Part shown: one piece after another, positions 33,692 through 44,360 of the stretch
Layout of the letters: each line of letters opens with the position of its first letter
Numbering within the stretch: the stretch's first letter is position 1
Assembly: GCA_963971405.1 (NCBI GenBank)
Contig: OZ020487.1
Span: forward strand, 14,047,344-14,111,343
Reading direction: 5' to 3'
DNA from: Psococerastis gibbosa
Taxonomy: Eukaryota > Arthropoda > Insecta > Psocodea > Psocidae
DNA length: 64,000 nt
Notes under the pieces: generated by a model
Told to the model about the DNA's origin: nothing
Databases searched by the model: none
Seen by the model: the letters and a program-made list of their open reading frames with translations, nothing else
Made by a program: the position numbers and the translations under genes

Positions 33692-33728
<37 letters not shown>

Positions 33729-33852
33729 TTTCGTAAAAACCACTTTTTTGGGATCCTGGGACCTCAAAACGTGTAAATCCGTTGAAATCTCGGAATCGAA
33801 AATTGCGACCGTCACAAAGCTTTCCTTATGCTACGTATAAATTGGAAAGCAA
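32951..33852 (+). mobile_element. HINE-like element, second of a head-to-tail pair
   Basis: Starts AAGAACCGGTCCGAG immediately after the previous copy, in the same orientation. It retains TGACGTCA (33094-33101), a long A-run (33197-33222), and the longest tetranucleotide array of any copy. The final hairpin is intact. Direct tandem placement without intervening DNA is common for rolling-circle elements. Confidence 0.88.
33637..33728. repeat. (GACA)n microsatellite inside the HINE-like copy
   Basis: About 90 bases of GACA units with a few interruptions. It lies at the position where sister copies carry 30-70 bases, so it expanded in place. Confidence 0.95.
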
Positions 33853-34902
33853 AAATTCATGACGGGAGTGAATGTCCTATCTCTCCTTTATGGAACTACC
33901 ACTCCAATTTTGCTATTATGACACGAATGTTTATAAACCCGGTATACATATGTATGGTGTCAATTCCCACAGTACTTCTTCGTTTTTCTCAGCCGTCAGT
34001 AATGTAGGGCAACAGAAGTGGCCAGTCCAGACAAATTAGTTTTGGCAGTATGATTGAAGAGTCGGTTGGAGCGGGACCAGATGCAGGGGTGGCCAGAGGC
34101 CAAGAGTCCCCCCCCCCTTCCCTCTAAGCACCCCTCTCACCCTTCCAGTGTTTTATTGTTTCTCCAGCACCGCCATTGTTTCTCCGAGGTTCGGTCTTCT
34201 GCAACAAGACCTGTCACAAACTTGTAAATAATGAACTTTCTTCTGGAGAGAGTTTTAAAATTAGGAAAAGAGCAGTATTTTTTATTTTATTATTCATCGC
34301 ATTCCGAGCTTCCCTCGGTGACCTTATAATAACCTTAGAAGCATAGGCGTAAACAAAGAAAGCCCCCCCCCCCCAGCTTCTTGTGGCTCTCTTTTTAAAC
34401 CATCTCAAATTTTGAAGAGCACATACAGCATGTTGAAATTCCCGGAAATTTTGGAAATTATGGAAGGAAAATGTTTCCTGACATCTATCTGCTAACTTTG
34501 CCACACCAATCAAGAGTCAGTTGATGGGGGAATCAAATGAAAATCGAATTCCTCGGGAACTATCGATCACACATAGTAATTAATAAATAGAATAATTAAT
34601 GTTATTAAAAAAATTATTTAATTATTCCTTAATTCCTCTTATTTCTTTCTTCTTAATTCCTTAACAGTATATTACCTCCACCAGGGCCTGATTTACCCGC
34701 TTGGCTAACGGGGCTATAGCCCAGAGTCAAGAGTGGCAGATTTTGGGGGTGGCGAATTCTCGATGGAGTACCAGAATAATTATAGCTCCCGTAAATATAA
34801 GACCTTTATTATTATTATTATTATTAATAATTAAATTTGACTATCATAAAAAAAAACCAACGCTATGATTGAAATAAAAATTATGGAGATGAAAAAAAAT
34901 GA
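33853..34902. other. Mostly unannotated
   Basis: C-runs at 34109-34117 and 34363-34374, an (ATT)n run at 34808-34826, and a lone CAGGGCCTGATTTACC hAT-like end at about 34682 with no partner found. Confidence 0.4.
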
Positions 34903-35089
34903 TTTTTTTTTTTTTTTTTTTTTTTTTAAAGATAAATCGCATACAAACAATTTAATGAATGTATACGATTGACCTTTTCAGTCGCCTCTGTAGGTTATTA
35001 CCCGTGATGAGTACGACACGTCTCCGATTGCATGGCGTGTAAAGACTCGCACAAGTGCAAGCACGTTACCACCTGGCCATCAAAGTCGA
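34903..35089 (-). mobile_element. SINE-C copy with long A-tail
   Basis: The 3' A-run (24 T on plus, 34903-34927) is the longest in the family. It then shows 'ttaatgaatgtatacgattg', 'gtcgcctctgtaggttatta', the B-box-like TTGTGCGAGTCTTTAC and the A-box-like TGGCCAGGTGG (complements). Confidence 0.8.
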
Positions 35090-35216
35090 TGAAAAGAAAT
35101 CCCTGGCTTGTTTAGGGCGGGGGGGTGAGGAAGTTTTTAATTTTTTATGTTGGTAATCGCCGCAAGAGTGCTAAGCGCGGAAAATTCAAATTGTGTCTAT
35201 TTAAACAATTGAATGG

Positions 35217-35503
35217 CAGGGGTGTAAAGTTTGGGGGGGGGGGGACACGGTCCAACTTGTCACGCCCCCAGCCTCGAGCATTGAAAGACGTGGTTCATAC
35301 TTCATGGTCCCCTTTGTAGCAATATCAATATAAGCATTCCTTTTTTAGCTTTGTAAAATCTACAGCTATACTTTACAACTACAAATATTAAAATGCGTAA
35401 AACCCTACTATTTTGCTCTTATATTTTCAATTTTTCCTTATCCTGCCTGATGCCTGACTACTTAGTTTTGCCCCCGCCATCATTCTAAAATTTTACGCCC
35501 CTG
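35217..35503. mobile_element. hAT-type element, subfamily 1
   Basis: Same ends and interior as 23922-24224 (CAGGGGTGTAAAGTTTGG start; complemented CAGGGGCGTAAAATTTTAG end; 'ttagctttgtaaaatctaca', 'aatgcgtaaaaccct'). The flanking octamers TTGAATGG and CGTCAGTT do not match. The TGACGTCA site has been lost. Confidence 0.75.
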
Positions 35504-35598
35504 CGTCAGTTCAGTTCTTCAGTTTAGCCCACATCACAACTTAAAAAATTCTGAAACTTACTGTTCATTTATTTTAAACAATTGAATTAATACCATCA

Positions 35599-35811
35599 GC
35601 AGGCTGATCACGGCGATTTGTATTAACTTACTCCTGGGATTAAAACTGTAAACAAACAAATGTTGAATAGCACTTTTCATTATAAAATTATCTTCATTAC
35701 ATTTTTAATACCAGGGTTTAACCCCGGTATTATAATCGCCATGATTAACCTGCAGGTGACATGGTATTATATTAACGCCGGTATTAAAATCGCTATGATT
35801 GCGCTGCTAGG
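35599..35811. mobile_element. Foldback MITE family 2 plus a partial end
   Basis: Arms begin GCAGGCTGATCACGGCGATT and close at 35753 with the complementary end. A further family-2 end fragment follows at about 35768-35805 ('gccggtattaaaatcgctat'). The interior 'tgttgaatagcacttttcat' is preserved. Confidence 0.75.
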
Positions 35812-35921
35812 GCACCTATTTGTCTCTAACGAGTTAACGTCAGGGTTAAAAGACACCCTCATCCTCTAAATGTGTGTATCTGTTATAACTATATTATCTA
35901 TTATGCATCTACATCTACTTA

Positions 35922-36388
35922 GGCGGGGTTTCCACCGATCTCTCATTGCAGAATGCACATACGCTGACGTGGTAGCAGATATCATTAATAAAGGCGGCGT
36001 TTCCACCGATCTCTCATTGCAGAATGCACATACGCTGACGTGGTAGCAGATATCATTAATAAAGGCGGCGTTTCCATCGATCTCTCATTGCAGAATACAA
36101 ATGACATTGACGGAAATTTGAAAATTTTATTTTTATAGAAATCCATTAAAATATTTGTACTTAACATATCCCATGACGCCATTTTTTAATTTTAGTTTGT
36201 TTGTTTGTGATTTTACTCTATGATCATTGATCAATTTTAACTATGGCATAGAGTAAAACAAAAATTTCCGTCAATGTCATTTGCATTCTGTAATGAGAGG
36301 TCGATGGAAACCCCGCCTTTATTCATGATATCTGCTACCACGTCAACGTATGTGCATTCTGCAATGAGAGGTCGGTGGAAACCCCGCC
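35922..36388. mobile_element. Foldback MITE family 1, triple-nested composite
   Basis: Outer end GGCGGGGTTTCCACCGATCT is followed by a direct 71-bp duplication (units at ~35926 and ~35997), then an inner foldback from ~36065 whose centre includes 'taacatatcccatgacgcca' and 'tgatcattgatcaatttta'. Right arms mirror this. TTA precedes the left end; the right flank is CTA. The composite is 467 bp and non-coding. Confidence 0.85.
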
Positions 36389-36713
36389 CTAACAGTGTGG
36401 TCATTGAAAAAATATGAGCCACATTCATGAAAAGTACTGAAAATTACAAAACGGAACTGAATTTCCATTTGAGAGGACATGAGGAAGGCCACCGGGACAT
36501 TACACGGCTGAAGTGGCAATTTCTGTAAACACATATTTCTATTTCTTGGCAGCCTAGGCTGGGAAGGTTCGCACTTACGACTGTCGAAAATAATAAACTT
36601 GGTTTTCGAGCCGTTGGCGAGAAATATGGCCGGCTGTTGAATGCAATGATGTAGGACATTTATAAGGAGGACTTTCCTCTTACTTTACCAGCTCAGTGTC
36701 CACCACTGGATAT

Positions 36714-37097
36714 GGCGTCCATTCCATTGACCGGCTAGGGCTATTTCCAAAAACAGTGACGTGGTAGCAGACATTCAAGACTTAGGTTGCGTTTCCACCG
36801 ATCTCGCATTGCGGAATGCAAATGTCATTGACGGAAATTAGAATTTTTCTTTTTATAGAAATCTATTAAAATGTTTGTACTTAACATATCCCATGACGCC
36901 ATTTTTTAATTTTAGTTTGTTTGTTTGTGATTTTACTTTATGATCATTGATCAATTTTAACGATGGCATAGAGGAAAATAAACATTTCCGTCAATTCTGC
37001 AATGCGAGGTCGGTGGAAACGCCACCTAAGTCTTGAATGTCTGCTACCAGGTCACCGTTTTTGGAAATAGCCCTAGCCGGTCAATGGAATGGGCACC
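36714..37097. mobile_element. Foldback MITE family 1, composite form
   Basis: Outer arms 'attccattgaccggctaggg' and 'cagtgacgtggtagcagaca' with an inner foldback (TTAGGTTGCGTTTCCACC .. GGTGGAAACGCCACCTAAG) at the palindrome centre. Right flank TAA, left flank TAT. It matches the 9253-9612 composite block for block. Confidence 0.85.
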
Positions 37098-37120
37098 TAA
37101 GAACCGAATAATATTCAAGA

Positions 37121-37279
37121 CAGGGACGGATCCTTGGGGGGGGGGGGTAATAGCTTTATACGAGATAGAATGGACTTTTGAAGGAAATTAAGAAAAATTA
37201 TTACTCAAGTAAGGGAAACGCGATATTTTTCAGGCCACCACCCCCCCCCCCCCGAAAACTTTTTCTGAAACCGTCCCTG
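37121..37279. mobile_element. Short hAT-type MITE, 7/8 duplication
   Basis: Ends CAGGGACGGATCCTTGG and (complemented) CAGGGACGGTTTCAGAAA are flanked by ATTCAAGA (37113-37120) and ATTTAAGA (37280-37287). G- and C-runs lie just inside the ends, as in the larger hAT elements. Confidence 0.82.
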
Positions 37280-37610
37280 ATTTAAGACGACACCAATGTA
37301 GTAAATATTGAAATGTAAATTAGCTTAAAAGCATATAGAACACCCCCACTGCCAGTGTATTGTGAAATGTCGGCATTTCTCACGAATTCAATTAGTGATT
37401 AGTGGTGATACCTGTATTTTATGGTCCGATTCAGTGACGGGATTCACTCGATCTTGCTACCATAAATGAGATGCCATAAGTAGAGGAAATGCACCGCTAC
37501 ATTTTAATATACAGTATATAGGACAATAGTATAAGTAGTCAGTACTAACACTGGCCAAACTTTTTGAAGGCGTGAAAAATATGCTCCAAAGTCAGTCTAT
37601 AAGCAGGACG

Positions 37611-37815
37611 TGCAGAGCAGTAGTTCAGACTCGGATTTTCACCCGAAACGTTGTTGGTACGAGTCCCACACTCGCTACATTTTCTGGCTATGCTTCGGAC
37701 TTCGGAGGGCATGTAAAGCAGGCGTTCCCGGGGTCTTCCTAGTTGAGTGTAATTAGAGAAGGCTTTATTGCTAAAACTCCGCTAGGTTGGCTTAGTAATA
37801 GAACAAAAAAGTCAG
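37611..37815 (+). mobile_element. SINE-A copy with the best tRNA-like head
   Basis: Head 'gcagtagttcagactcggat' and 'tttcacccgaaac' followed by B-box-like GGTACGAGTCCCACACTCGC, then the body ('gctacattttctggctatgc', 'gagggcatgtaaagcaggcg', 'tccgctaggttggcttagt'). The tRNA-like order supports RNA polymerase III origin. The 3' tail differs from the 31 kb copy. Confidence 0.8.
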
Positions 37816-38039
37816 TATTTTATAAGCGAAATATCTGTACAATACAGATAACCTTTTGTGACAAAATTTTAGTCTCTTCATGTGTACAGTACCGTATATC
37901 TTATTGACAGAAAAAACGAGTACGATGTTGGATATACATTATGGATTCCATTGGTAAAGATTATAAATTATATTATTATTATTATTATATAGATTATAAA
38001 AGATAAAAAATCAAAATTTTAGGCCTATCTTTTAAAAAA

Positions 38040-38162
38040 CAATCCCGGGGGGAGGGGGGGGGGGCGCCAAATGAAACACCACCTCATTCGAAAATCTATC
38101 GTAAGCGGACAAACTTTATGAAAACTGGACCCCCCCAAAAAAAAAATCTGGCTACACCACTG
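38040..38162. mobile_element. hAT-like right end, fragment
   Basis: Ends complemented CAGTGGTGTAGCCAGATTTT with an A-run and C-run just inside, a common hAT end. A G-run lies at 38050-38064. No matching left end was found. Confidence 0.45.
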
Positions 38163-39620
38163 CTCCTAATGTTTACTAATACTACCTGCAATGTAAGTCC
38201 AACCAACCCTATGTTAAATAATACATTAGGCTAGGTATCTATTCTATCGTGTTTAAACATAACTGTTTTTAATGGTCACCACAAATTGGCGCCGAAAAGA
38301 TGAAACGATTTTGGAATGTAATTCGCTCGGTATTGATGTTAGTGTCAGACAGCACACCATGCCTCATTGGTCTCTTTATTTTGCACCTACCCACTTCAGA
38401 GAAGATTGGAAAATAAGCTCGAAAACGCCAAAACGGAAGGAAGATCTAGGAAGAAATTTTCCAAACATCCAACATGTTAGAAACAAACATCTCAGAACTT
38501 TCCAGAGCAACAAAATTTTCGACAACTTCCACGATATATTTATTTCCTTTTTTTTCTTTTCTTTTCTGTTCTTTAGACTTATTTTTGGCTCATCTTAGAA
38601 TGTGCAGGCTGTAGGGGTTGGTACATTGTTGGATGGATTTAGGCTTGAACGGTTGCAATGGTTCTTCCTATCGATATCAAGGAGTTATAATACTTCTTTA
38701 CCTCAGATGTGTATTATAATTTTATAAAGTTATGTCCATTTATGGACAAACCAGAGCTGGATTACTATAAAAAATATATTATATAAACATCAAGTGTATA
38801 TTTGCCCCCTATTGCGTTCCAAAACCAATAATTGTGAAACTTTGGTAGAGTGTTTTGGGTACGTTCCCAATATCATCAATCAATATAAATGCTTCCTTTG
38901 TTACGATCCATTTTGCATCTATACTGGTATGTAGATTTTATAAGATAGAATATATAGACTTTCTTGAAACTACAAGTTGCCTATAAGTCCAGGAGTTGGT
39001 AGAGCTGGATATAATGGGAATGACCACAAAATGTAGAAAGAGTGCGAAATATAAAAAATCGATTGGAAGTGAATTTAAGAAAGATTTATGGGGCAATCAG
39101 GTCGTGAAAAGGAAGGCTAGTGGCTAAGTGGGAAGTAACAGGGGGATGGGTTGGAGGGGCAGAGAGGGGGGGGGGGGCGACTGTGGAACTCGGCCAGATT
39201 CTTTACACATCTTAAGTTTCTCCTCCAAAATTTAGTCACTTTCCTTTCGAAATTATGTTTGTCAACAATGAAATATGTGTCTTTAGCCTCCAGCAGCCCT
39301 ATTATGGCGATTTGGGTTCAACTTAATACCGGGGTTTATTCCATTTGTTTAAAAAAAAAACAAATGAGTGCAAAATGCGCGGAAAATTCAAATTGATAAA
39401 TTGATCCATTGCTATATTTATTTGTGAGTTTTCAATTTTTTCTCCCTTACATATAGACACATCAATTATATTTTTATTAAATTTCAAAATTATACCTGTA
39501 CATTTTATTGTTTTAATGTACGGTAGCCATCCATTCTCTTGTATTCCAATAATTCATTAATTTGAATTTCCCGCGCATATTTCAACACCGTCTTGTGACG
39601 CCTTACTGATGTAGTATTAA
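38163..39620. other. No recognised feature
   Basis: A 108-codon ORF (38272-38598) has no recognisable domain and ends in a T-rich tract. A G-run lies at 39165-39177. Nothing else was identified. Confidence 0.4.
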
Positions 39621-39682
39621 AAAATAAACCCGGTATTATATCAACCCTGGTGTTACGTTTATCCCAAATCGCCGTAATAACA
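39621..39682. mobile_element. Foldback MITE family 2, degraded fragment
   Basis: Contains 'aaacccggtattatatcaac', 'cctggtgtta' and 'aaatcgccgtaat', the family-2 end words in diverged form. Confidence 0.45.
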
Positions 39683-40789
39683 AATTTACTGTCTTGCTTA
39701 TACTTGTGCGAGTCTCCAGTTGCGGAAAAGTGAACTACTGTTCAGCAGGCCCATACCCCCCCCCCCCCAAATTTGATAGAGAAATAATAAATAATGTAAG
39801 AATTTTAGCTAAAACTACTAAAATTACTACGGATGTATCATTTATAAAAAAAATTTGTTCTTGCCCCCCCCCACATTAAATCCTAGGTACGGGCCTGCCT
39901 GCTGTTCAGTGGAGTTTTCTTTTACTAGACTTTCCCTATTAGTTATGAAAGTAAGCAACAAAGTAAATATAATATTTTATATTGAATATATTTCCCTGTA
40001 CTGGTAGGTACGTAGCGGTGTGTCATAGTTACTAGAAAACTGAAGTACAGTATCAGGTAATGCTTAATTTGTAATTCAGGAAGTCTAGTCAAAATCAAAT
40101 AAATCTTCTAGAAATTTCTCATCGAAGATTAATGTTACATTGTCGAAGAGATTTATTCTATGTTGCTTTCTTCGAGCACTCTGATGAGAACGTTTCTTAT
40201 ATCGTATTGTATAACAAAGGTTGACGGATTTACTACTTGCAATTTAAAAAAAAGCAATAACTACAATATTGCTCAACTCAATAATACCTCAACCAAGTCA
40301 TGAATCATTTATATATGTAGGTATATACTGTATGTATACGCAGTAATGTATAATATGTATAAGCAGTAATGTCATTGAAAAAATTCAATATATTACTACC
40401 TATACACAATAAGTCAATGTATATACAGTACAATATTATATTTGCAGACTTGTAGGGTCCAATCCAATTTTAATAAATTCTGCGCCCACATAATTTATGG
40501 CTACTTCAATTGCTTGAAAAGTCACGGTAAGGATATGCTCCCATGCATTTAGGTGCCATGCTGCATGCAGTAGGTATTCCTTGCCGAGAATTTTCAAGCC
40601 ATTGTTGGTTTGGGCACGGCCCTTTTTGGTTTTTAGCATTGGCATTACTATAACTAACTTTCAATGGGGTCTACTTTTTGATGTAATCTGCTATGACCGA
40701 CAAATGAATTGAAGTAAAATTGGTATTTGCTGCGGATTTTTTTCTTTTTTTCTAATACCTGCTTTCAGCATTTCTGCTCTAAGGAACCC
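39683..40789. other. No recognised feature
   Basis: C-runs at 39757-39769 and 39864-39873 and a (TA)/(GTA) rich stretch near 40305-40430. No gene supported. Confidence 0.4.
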
Positions 40790-41722
40790 TGTCAGCCTGG
40801 CGGTGGGAGTGAGTCTGTTTATTAACTTCAGGCAGATTCTTTCACCTCGGGGAGAAGGGGAGTTGACTGAAAGGCTTGACCTCTTGATTATAGTGGATTC
40901 CGATCCACTTGGGGAACATAATCATTGGCGTAAATTCCCCAAATTTCTGGGGGGCTTTAGGACCCCAATAATTTGATCCCCCGGAGAAAAAAATTTGATA
41001 AATAGGCAAATTAGTGAGGGTTTACGCATATTATACCCTGGACAACGGGGGGCCGGGGGTCACCCCCGGAGAAAGAAATTTGTTAAATGGGCCGAAATTA
41101 GTGAGGTTTTGCGCATGTTATACCCTGGAGAAAGGCGCACCCGGGGATCCCCCCGGAGAAAAAAAATTGATGAATAGGCCCAAATTAGTGAGTTTTTTTC
41201 GAATTTTGCAAGCAGTACAGTTGAGATTTTAACGACGAATAAACCTACCACTGAGTGGGGCCCGGGGGTCTTCCTCGGAGAAAAAGTTTGGAAAAATAGG
41301 TCTGAAATGTTGGGGTTTTAAGCATTGAGTAATATTTTCTTTGTGAAAGTACCTACTTGGTCAATATGTTGATTTTTTTTTCATGACGTCTTTCATGTAA
41401 AATAAGCACACCAAGAATTAATTTCCCTTTCGTTATTGTGGATACTATGTCTTTCGCCTCCATAACGTCTTTTTCACCAAAACTCCTGGCGGGGGGGGGG
41501 GGGGTCAGCCCGCCAATGAACATAATATAGTCACACGATTAATTCGGAGGTGACCAGGACTCTCCACGCACGTAGACTGACTGGTAAAGCCTCAGTACGT
41601 TGTCCCACCATGTTCCCATGCCAGCGCTGTGCACACTACCAAGTTGCCACAATTTGAAGCACGCTCTGCTCTCGGGAATTCAACTTAGTAAGGCCGTTGG
41701 CGGTTTTATGTGCCATGATCCT
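40790..41722 (-). mobile_element. SINE-B copy split by a hAT element
   Basis: Two SINE-B pieces (40790-40922 and 41527-41722) flank the hAT element. The left part holds 'ctcttgattatagtggattc' and 'cgatccacttggggaaca'; the right part holds 'agtcacacgattaattcgga', 'ggtgaccaggac', 'gctgtgcacactaccaagtt', 'attcaacttagtaaggccg'. The 5 kb copy supplies the uninterrupted junction ('ggggaacatagtaaagtcac' on its complement). Confidence 0.85.
40923..41518. mobile_element. hAT-type element inside SINE-B, perfect duplication
   Basis: 596 bp with ends CATTGGCGTAAATTCCCC and (complemented) CATTGGCGGGCTGACCCC, flanked by AACATAAT at 40915-40922 and 41519-41526. The interior holds three to four copies of the GC-palindrome module in inverse orientation ('caaattagtgagg', 'tttacgca', CCGGGGGTCACCCCCGG). 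It is younger than the SINE it interrupts. Confidence 0.92.
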
Positions 41723-41977
41723 TTCCTGTTCCTACCTACACCAGAGTACCCAATGATAGTCCCAGCAACCCATTAGAAGCAATGCCAATAAAATCTTAAA
41801 GTCAAAAACTGCGACCTTTTTGCACAAAGCTTCCTTTATATTGGATACTAGTTAACGGGTAAATAAGAAATCAAAAGAATGTTTCTTCTACTATTTGTGA
41901 CGGTTTGAAGTACGTCGTGAAACTCCTTTCTGTATTAAAAAAGACGCCATGTCATGACAGCCTCTCTATTCGGTAGA

Positions 41978-42215
41978 GTAGGATCCCCCCTCTCTTCTCT
42001 CTCTCTTCTCTCTCTCTCTTCTCTCTCTGTCGGTCTGCCTCTCTCTTCTCTCTCTCCTCCCTGTCTCTGTCTGTCCTCTCTATCTTCTCTCTCTGTCTGT
42101 CACTATCTCTGTCTGTCTCTCTGTCTGTCTCTCTTCTCTCTCTCTTCTCTCTGTCTGCCTGTCTGTCTGTCTGCCTGTCTCTCTGTCTCTCTCTTCTCTC
42201 TCTCTCTCTGTATAC
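41978..42215. repeat. Pyrimidine microsatellite (TCTC/TGTC)n
   Basis: About 240 bases of CT with scattered G giving CTGTCTGTCT stretches. The Arg/Glu/Asp-rich and Ser/Leu/Cys-rich ORFs over it are artefacts. The tract may have seeded from a (GTCT)n-bearing element like the HINE-like family, but no flanks of that family are present. Confidence 0.95.
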
Positions 42216-42281
42216 TTTGGACAGCATAGGTCTCAACCAACTGGGTTATTCCGGACCACCAACCCTTTTAGATTGTACGGA

Positions 42282-42995
42282 CAGTGCTGGATTTAGGGCA
42301 AGTAGACTGAGGAGACTTGTGCCAACCCGCTGATGGGCGCCAAAATGACCAGAAGGGAAATTTAAACTATCTAAGGGGTATTCACTCTGTTTCGATTTCC
42401 TTAAGGGAAAGTAGGAATAGAACTCGATTTTTTCTACGGTAGAAAAATAATTGCCATGGAAACGTATAGACTACCTCTAAGTTTCCGACTTTACCCGACC
42501 TAACCTAACCTACAAGTAGGTTTCCAGTTTCCAAAGTTTCTTTGCCTTCGCTTAACTTATGAACATCTGCTGTAGTCCATCTCCTGCCAAATATTTCCTA
42601 TTTTTATTTTATTAATTTCTGTCGCAGAGGTCATTTTTTTAAATTAAATAAAAATTAAAACCAAAATTCAAATGCAAAACAGCAACAAATATGGCCATTT
42701 GGCGTTTTCGATTTCCCAAGCTTAGTTTACCCAGTTTAGTTGGGGAAAGTGGGGAATGTTTTGAAATTCATTTACATTATTTTTGAACCGTAGGAAAACT
42801 GGAGTTTTATTCCCTCAGACAAATGGAAACAGAGTGAGTATTACTTGTAGTTTAGAATTTTGTGCAAATTGAATCATACAGAAATACTTACATTATTTAC
42901 ATGCATTACTTATAATTACTTTCTTACTTACAACTATATGGGAGACACCATTTTCAAGCTTTGCCTCGCCTAAAAAACACCTCGATCCAGCACTG
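42282..42995. mobile_element. Probable hAT-like element with CAGTGCTGGAT ends
   Basis: Inverted ends CAGTGCTGGATTTAGGG and (complemented) CAGTGCTGGATCGAGG enclose 714 bp. Flanking octamers TGTACGGA and AGTACAGC match at five positions, so the duplication is uncertain or old. It carries a nested MITE. Confidence 0.55.
42376..42842. mobile_element. MITE family with GGTATTCACTCTGTTTC ends
   Basis: About 65 bp of imperfect inverted ends (GGTATTCACTCTGTTTCGAT..'ctacggtagaaaaataat' against complemented 'tactcactctgtttccattt'..'cctacggttcaaaaataat'). The middle ('ttcaaatgcaaaacagcaac', 'ggcgttttcgatttccc') recurs inverted at 55845-56070. Confidence 0.7.
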
Positions 42996-44207
42996 AGTAC
43001 AGCCGAAATACGCTTATGAACGCAGCAGCTATAGTATACTGAAGATAGCTGGAAGTGTAGGCCTATGGGGGTAAAGCTCACTTAAAATTTCATTTTCATT
43101 TCATTTCACTCAGTGAAAGGAAGTATTGTAATGCAAGATTTGATGTCATTACTGTCATCACATATAGTATATAGCAGAAAATCTGGAAAAGCGGCACCCT
43201 ATTAGCGTTGTCAATACTCGGGAAAGCGATATGGATGAAAAATGACGAGTAAATTTCGGAACGGAAGAGCATTTGAATTTCGGAAAACTTGATATCAACT
43301 CGTTTTTGCTCGTCTCCACACTTTCCAAACTCTCCAGGCTTTCTTATAGCTCCTAGCTACAACTGGCAATCGCTGTCACAGAAAAAAGGCACTAAATCTT
43401 CATTCGAGCGTGGTTTTCAGAGATTTTACATTAGATGAGCCTATTAATGTCTATTAAAGCGTAACACTGTTAACCGTTATGACTAAATTCTGTTGTGGTG
43501 GATACGATCCAGTCATTCACATTGTTTATTGAACGTTTGATTGTGTTATGTCTTACTTTTAACACAAGGTACTCCACCGGTATACTACTGGTATACTGCT
43601 AAAAACAGTCTATTGTGTATCAATGACAGAAGTTTAAGGCTTTTAAAAAGTTAATGATTTCTATTTAGCTGCCATTTGTAGCACATCTTGGCCAATCGAA
43701 AACCAGGTAGGTATTTTTATTTTATTTTTTCATGGAGAAATTGATGGATATAGGTAGGGTAGTAGTGCCTAGTGCGACACACACCCAAAAAGCTTAATTC
43801 CCCGCATGTAGTTTGAGTTCCAAATGTAATAAATTTCTAAACACAAAATAGCGCTTGAAATATAATTTACACCTGATAAAGTGAACTTTCTTTACAAACT
43901 TTTGGAGAAACGGAAATTGGTAGAAATAAACATAACTCATCCAACAGAAGCAGGTCAAAGACAATAAAAAAAACTTTCAGAACGAACAAAGTTTATAAAT
44001 TACGTAAAAAGTAAATTTAAACTGTCTAAATTCATTTCAAAACAGTTGAAACTCGGGGATGAGGTGGGACCGGAAAATGAGCGATTAGTCACTGGAGGAA
44101 ACACGAAGGGTTGAGAAAGGGCAGAATCCAAACTAGCCCCGGAAACCCCCGGAAATAGTCGCCACTGCGTTTGTTTGTTGAAATTGATAAGTTTTGGGTC
44201 GTCACAG
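42996..44207. other. No recognised feature
   Basis: AT-rich DNA. A lone hAT-like end (complemented CAGTGGCGACTATTTCC) lies near 44154-44168. Confidence 0.4.
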
Positions 44208-44360
44208 ACGGCTCTGCTGCTGACGGGAGCTTTGCTGAGTTACGAATTAGGCAATCATCGAGTTCCGCACCTGAAGCTGCTTGGGTATTTGTCTCCTAAC
44301 GACATTTCTTTGTTGAAAAATACGTCTAGATTGCCTTCAGTAAAAGAAGCAGTTAACGAG
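44208..44360 (+). CDS. Candidate internal exon, unknown gene
   Basis: A 153-bp block, exactly 51 codons and open in phase 0, lies between an AG acceptor ('gttttgggtcgtcacag') and a donor (GAG|GTGATT). It is noticeably richer in GC and in third-position variety than its flanks, unlike chance ORFs here. The peptide reads TALLLTGALLSYELGNHRVP, HLKLLGYLSPNDISLLKNTS, RLPSVKEAVNE: a short hydrophobic start and then an amphipathic, folded-looking sequence. I do not recognise the family. No flanking exon was found within several kilobases, so introns would be long, or the exon may be a relic. This is the best host-exon candidate in the window. Confidence 0.48.

Noticed and set aside
35199-35588. Direct repeat TTTAAACAATTGAAT on both sides of the 35.2 kb hAT element
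   Set aside because: The repeats do not abut the element ends, are AT-rich and differ from its flanking octamers, so they are not a target duplication.
38272-38598. 108-codon ORF
   Set aside because: No domain, no splice context, and its end runs through a T-rich tract.
41952-42236. 94-codon Arg/Glu/Asp-rich ORF and its Ser/Leu/Cys-rich mirror
   Set aside because: Both are translations of a pyrimidine microsatellite.
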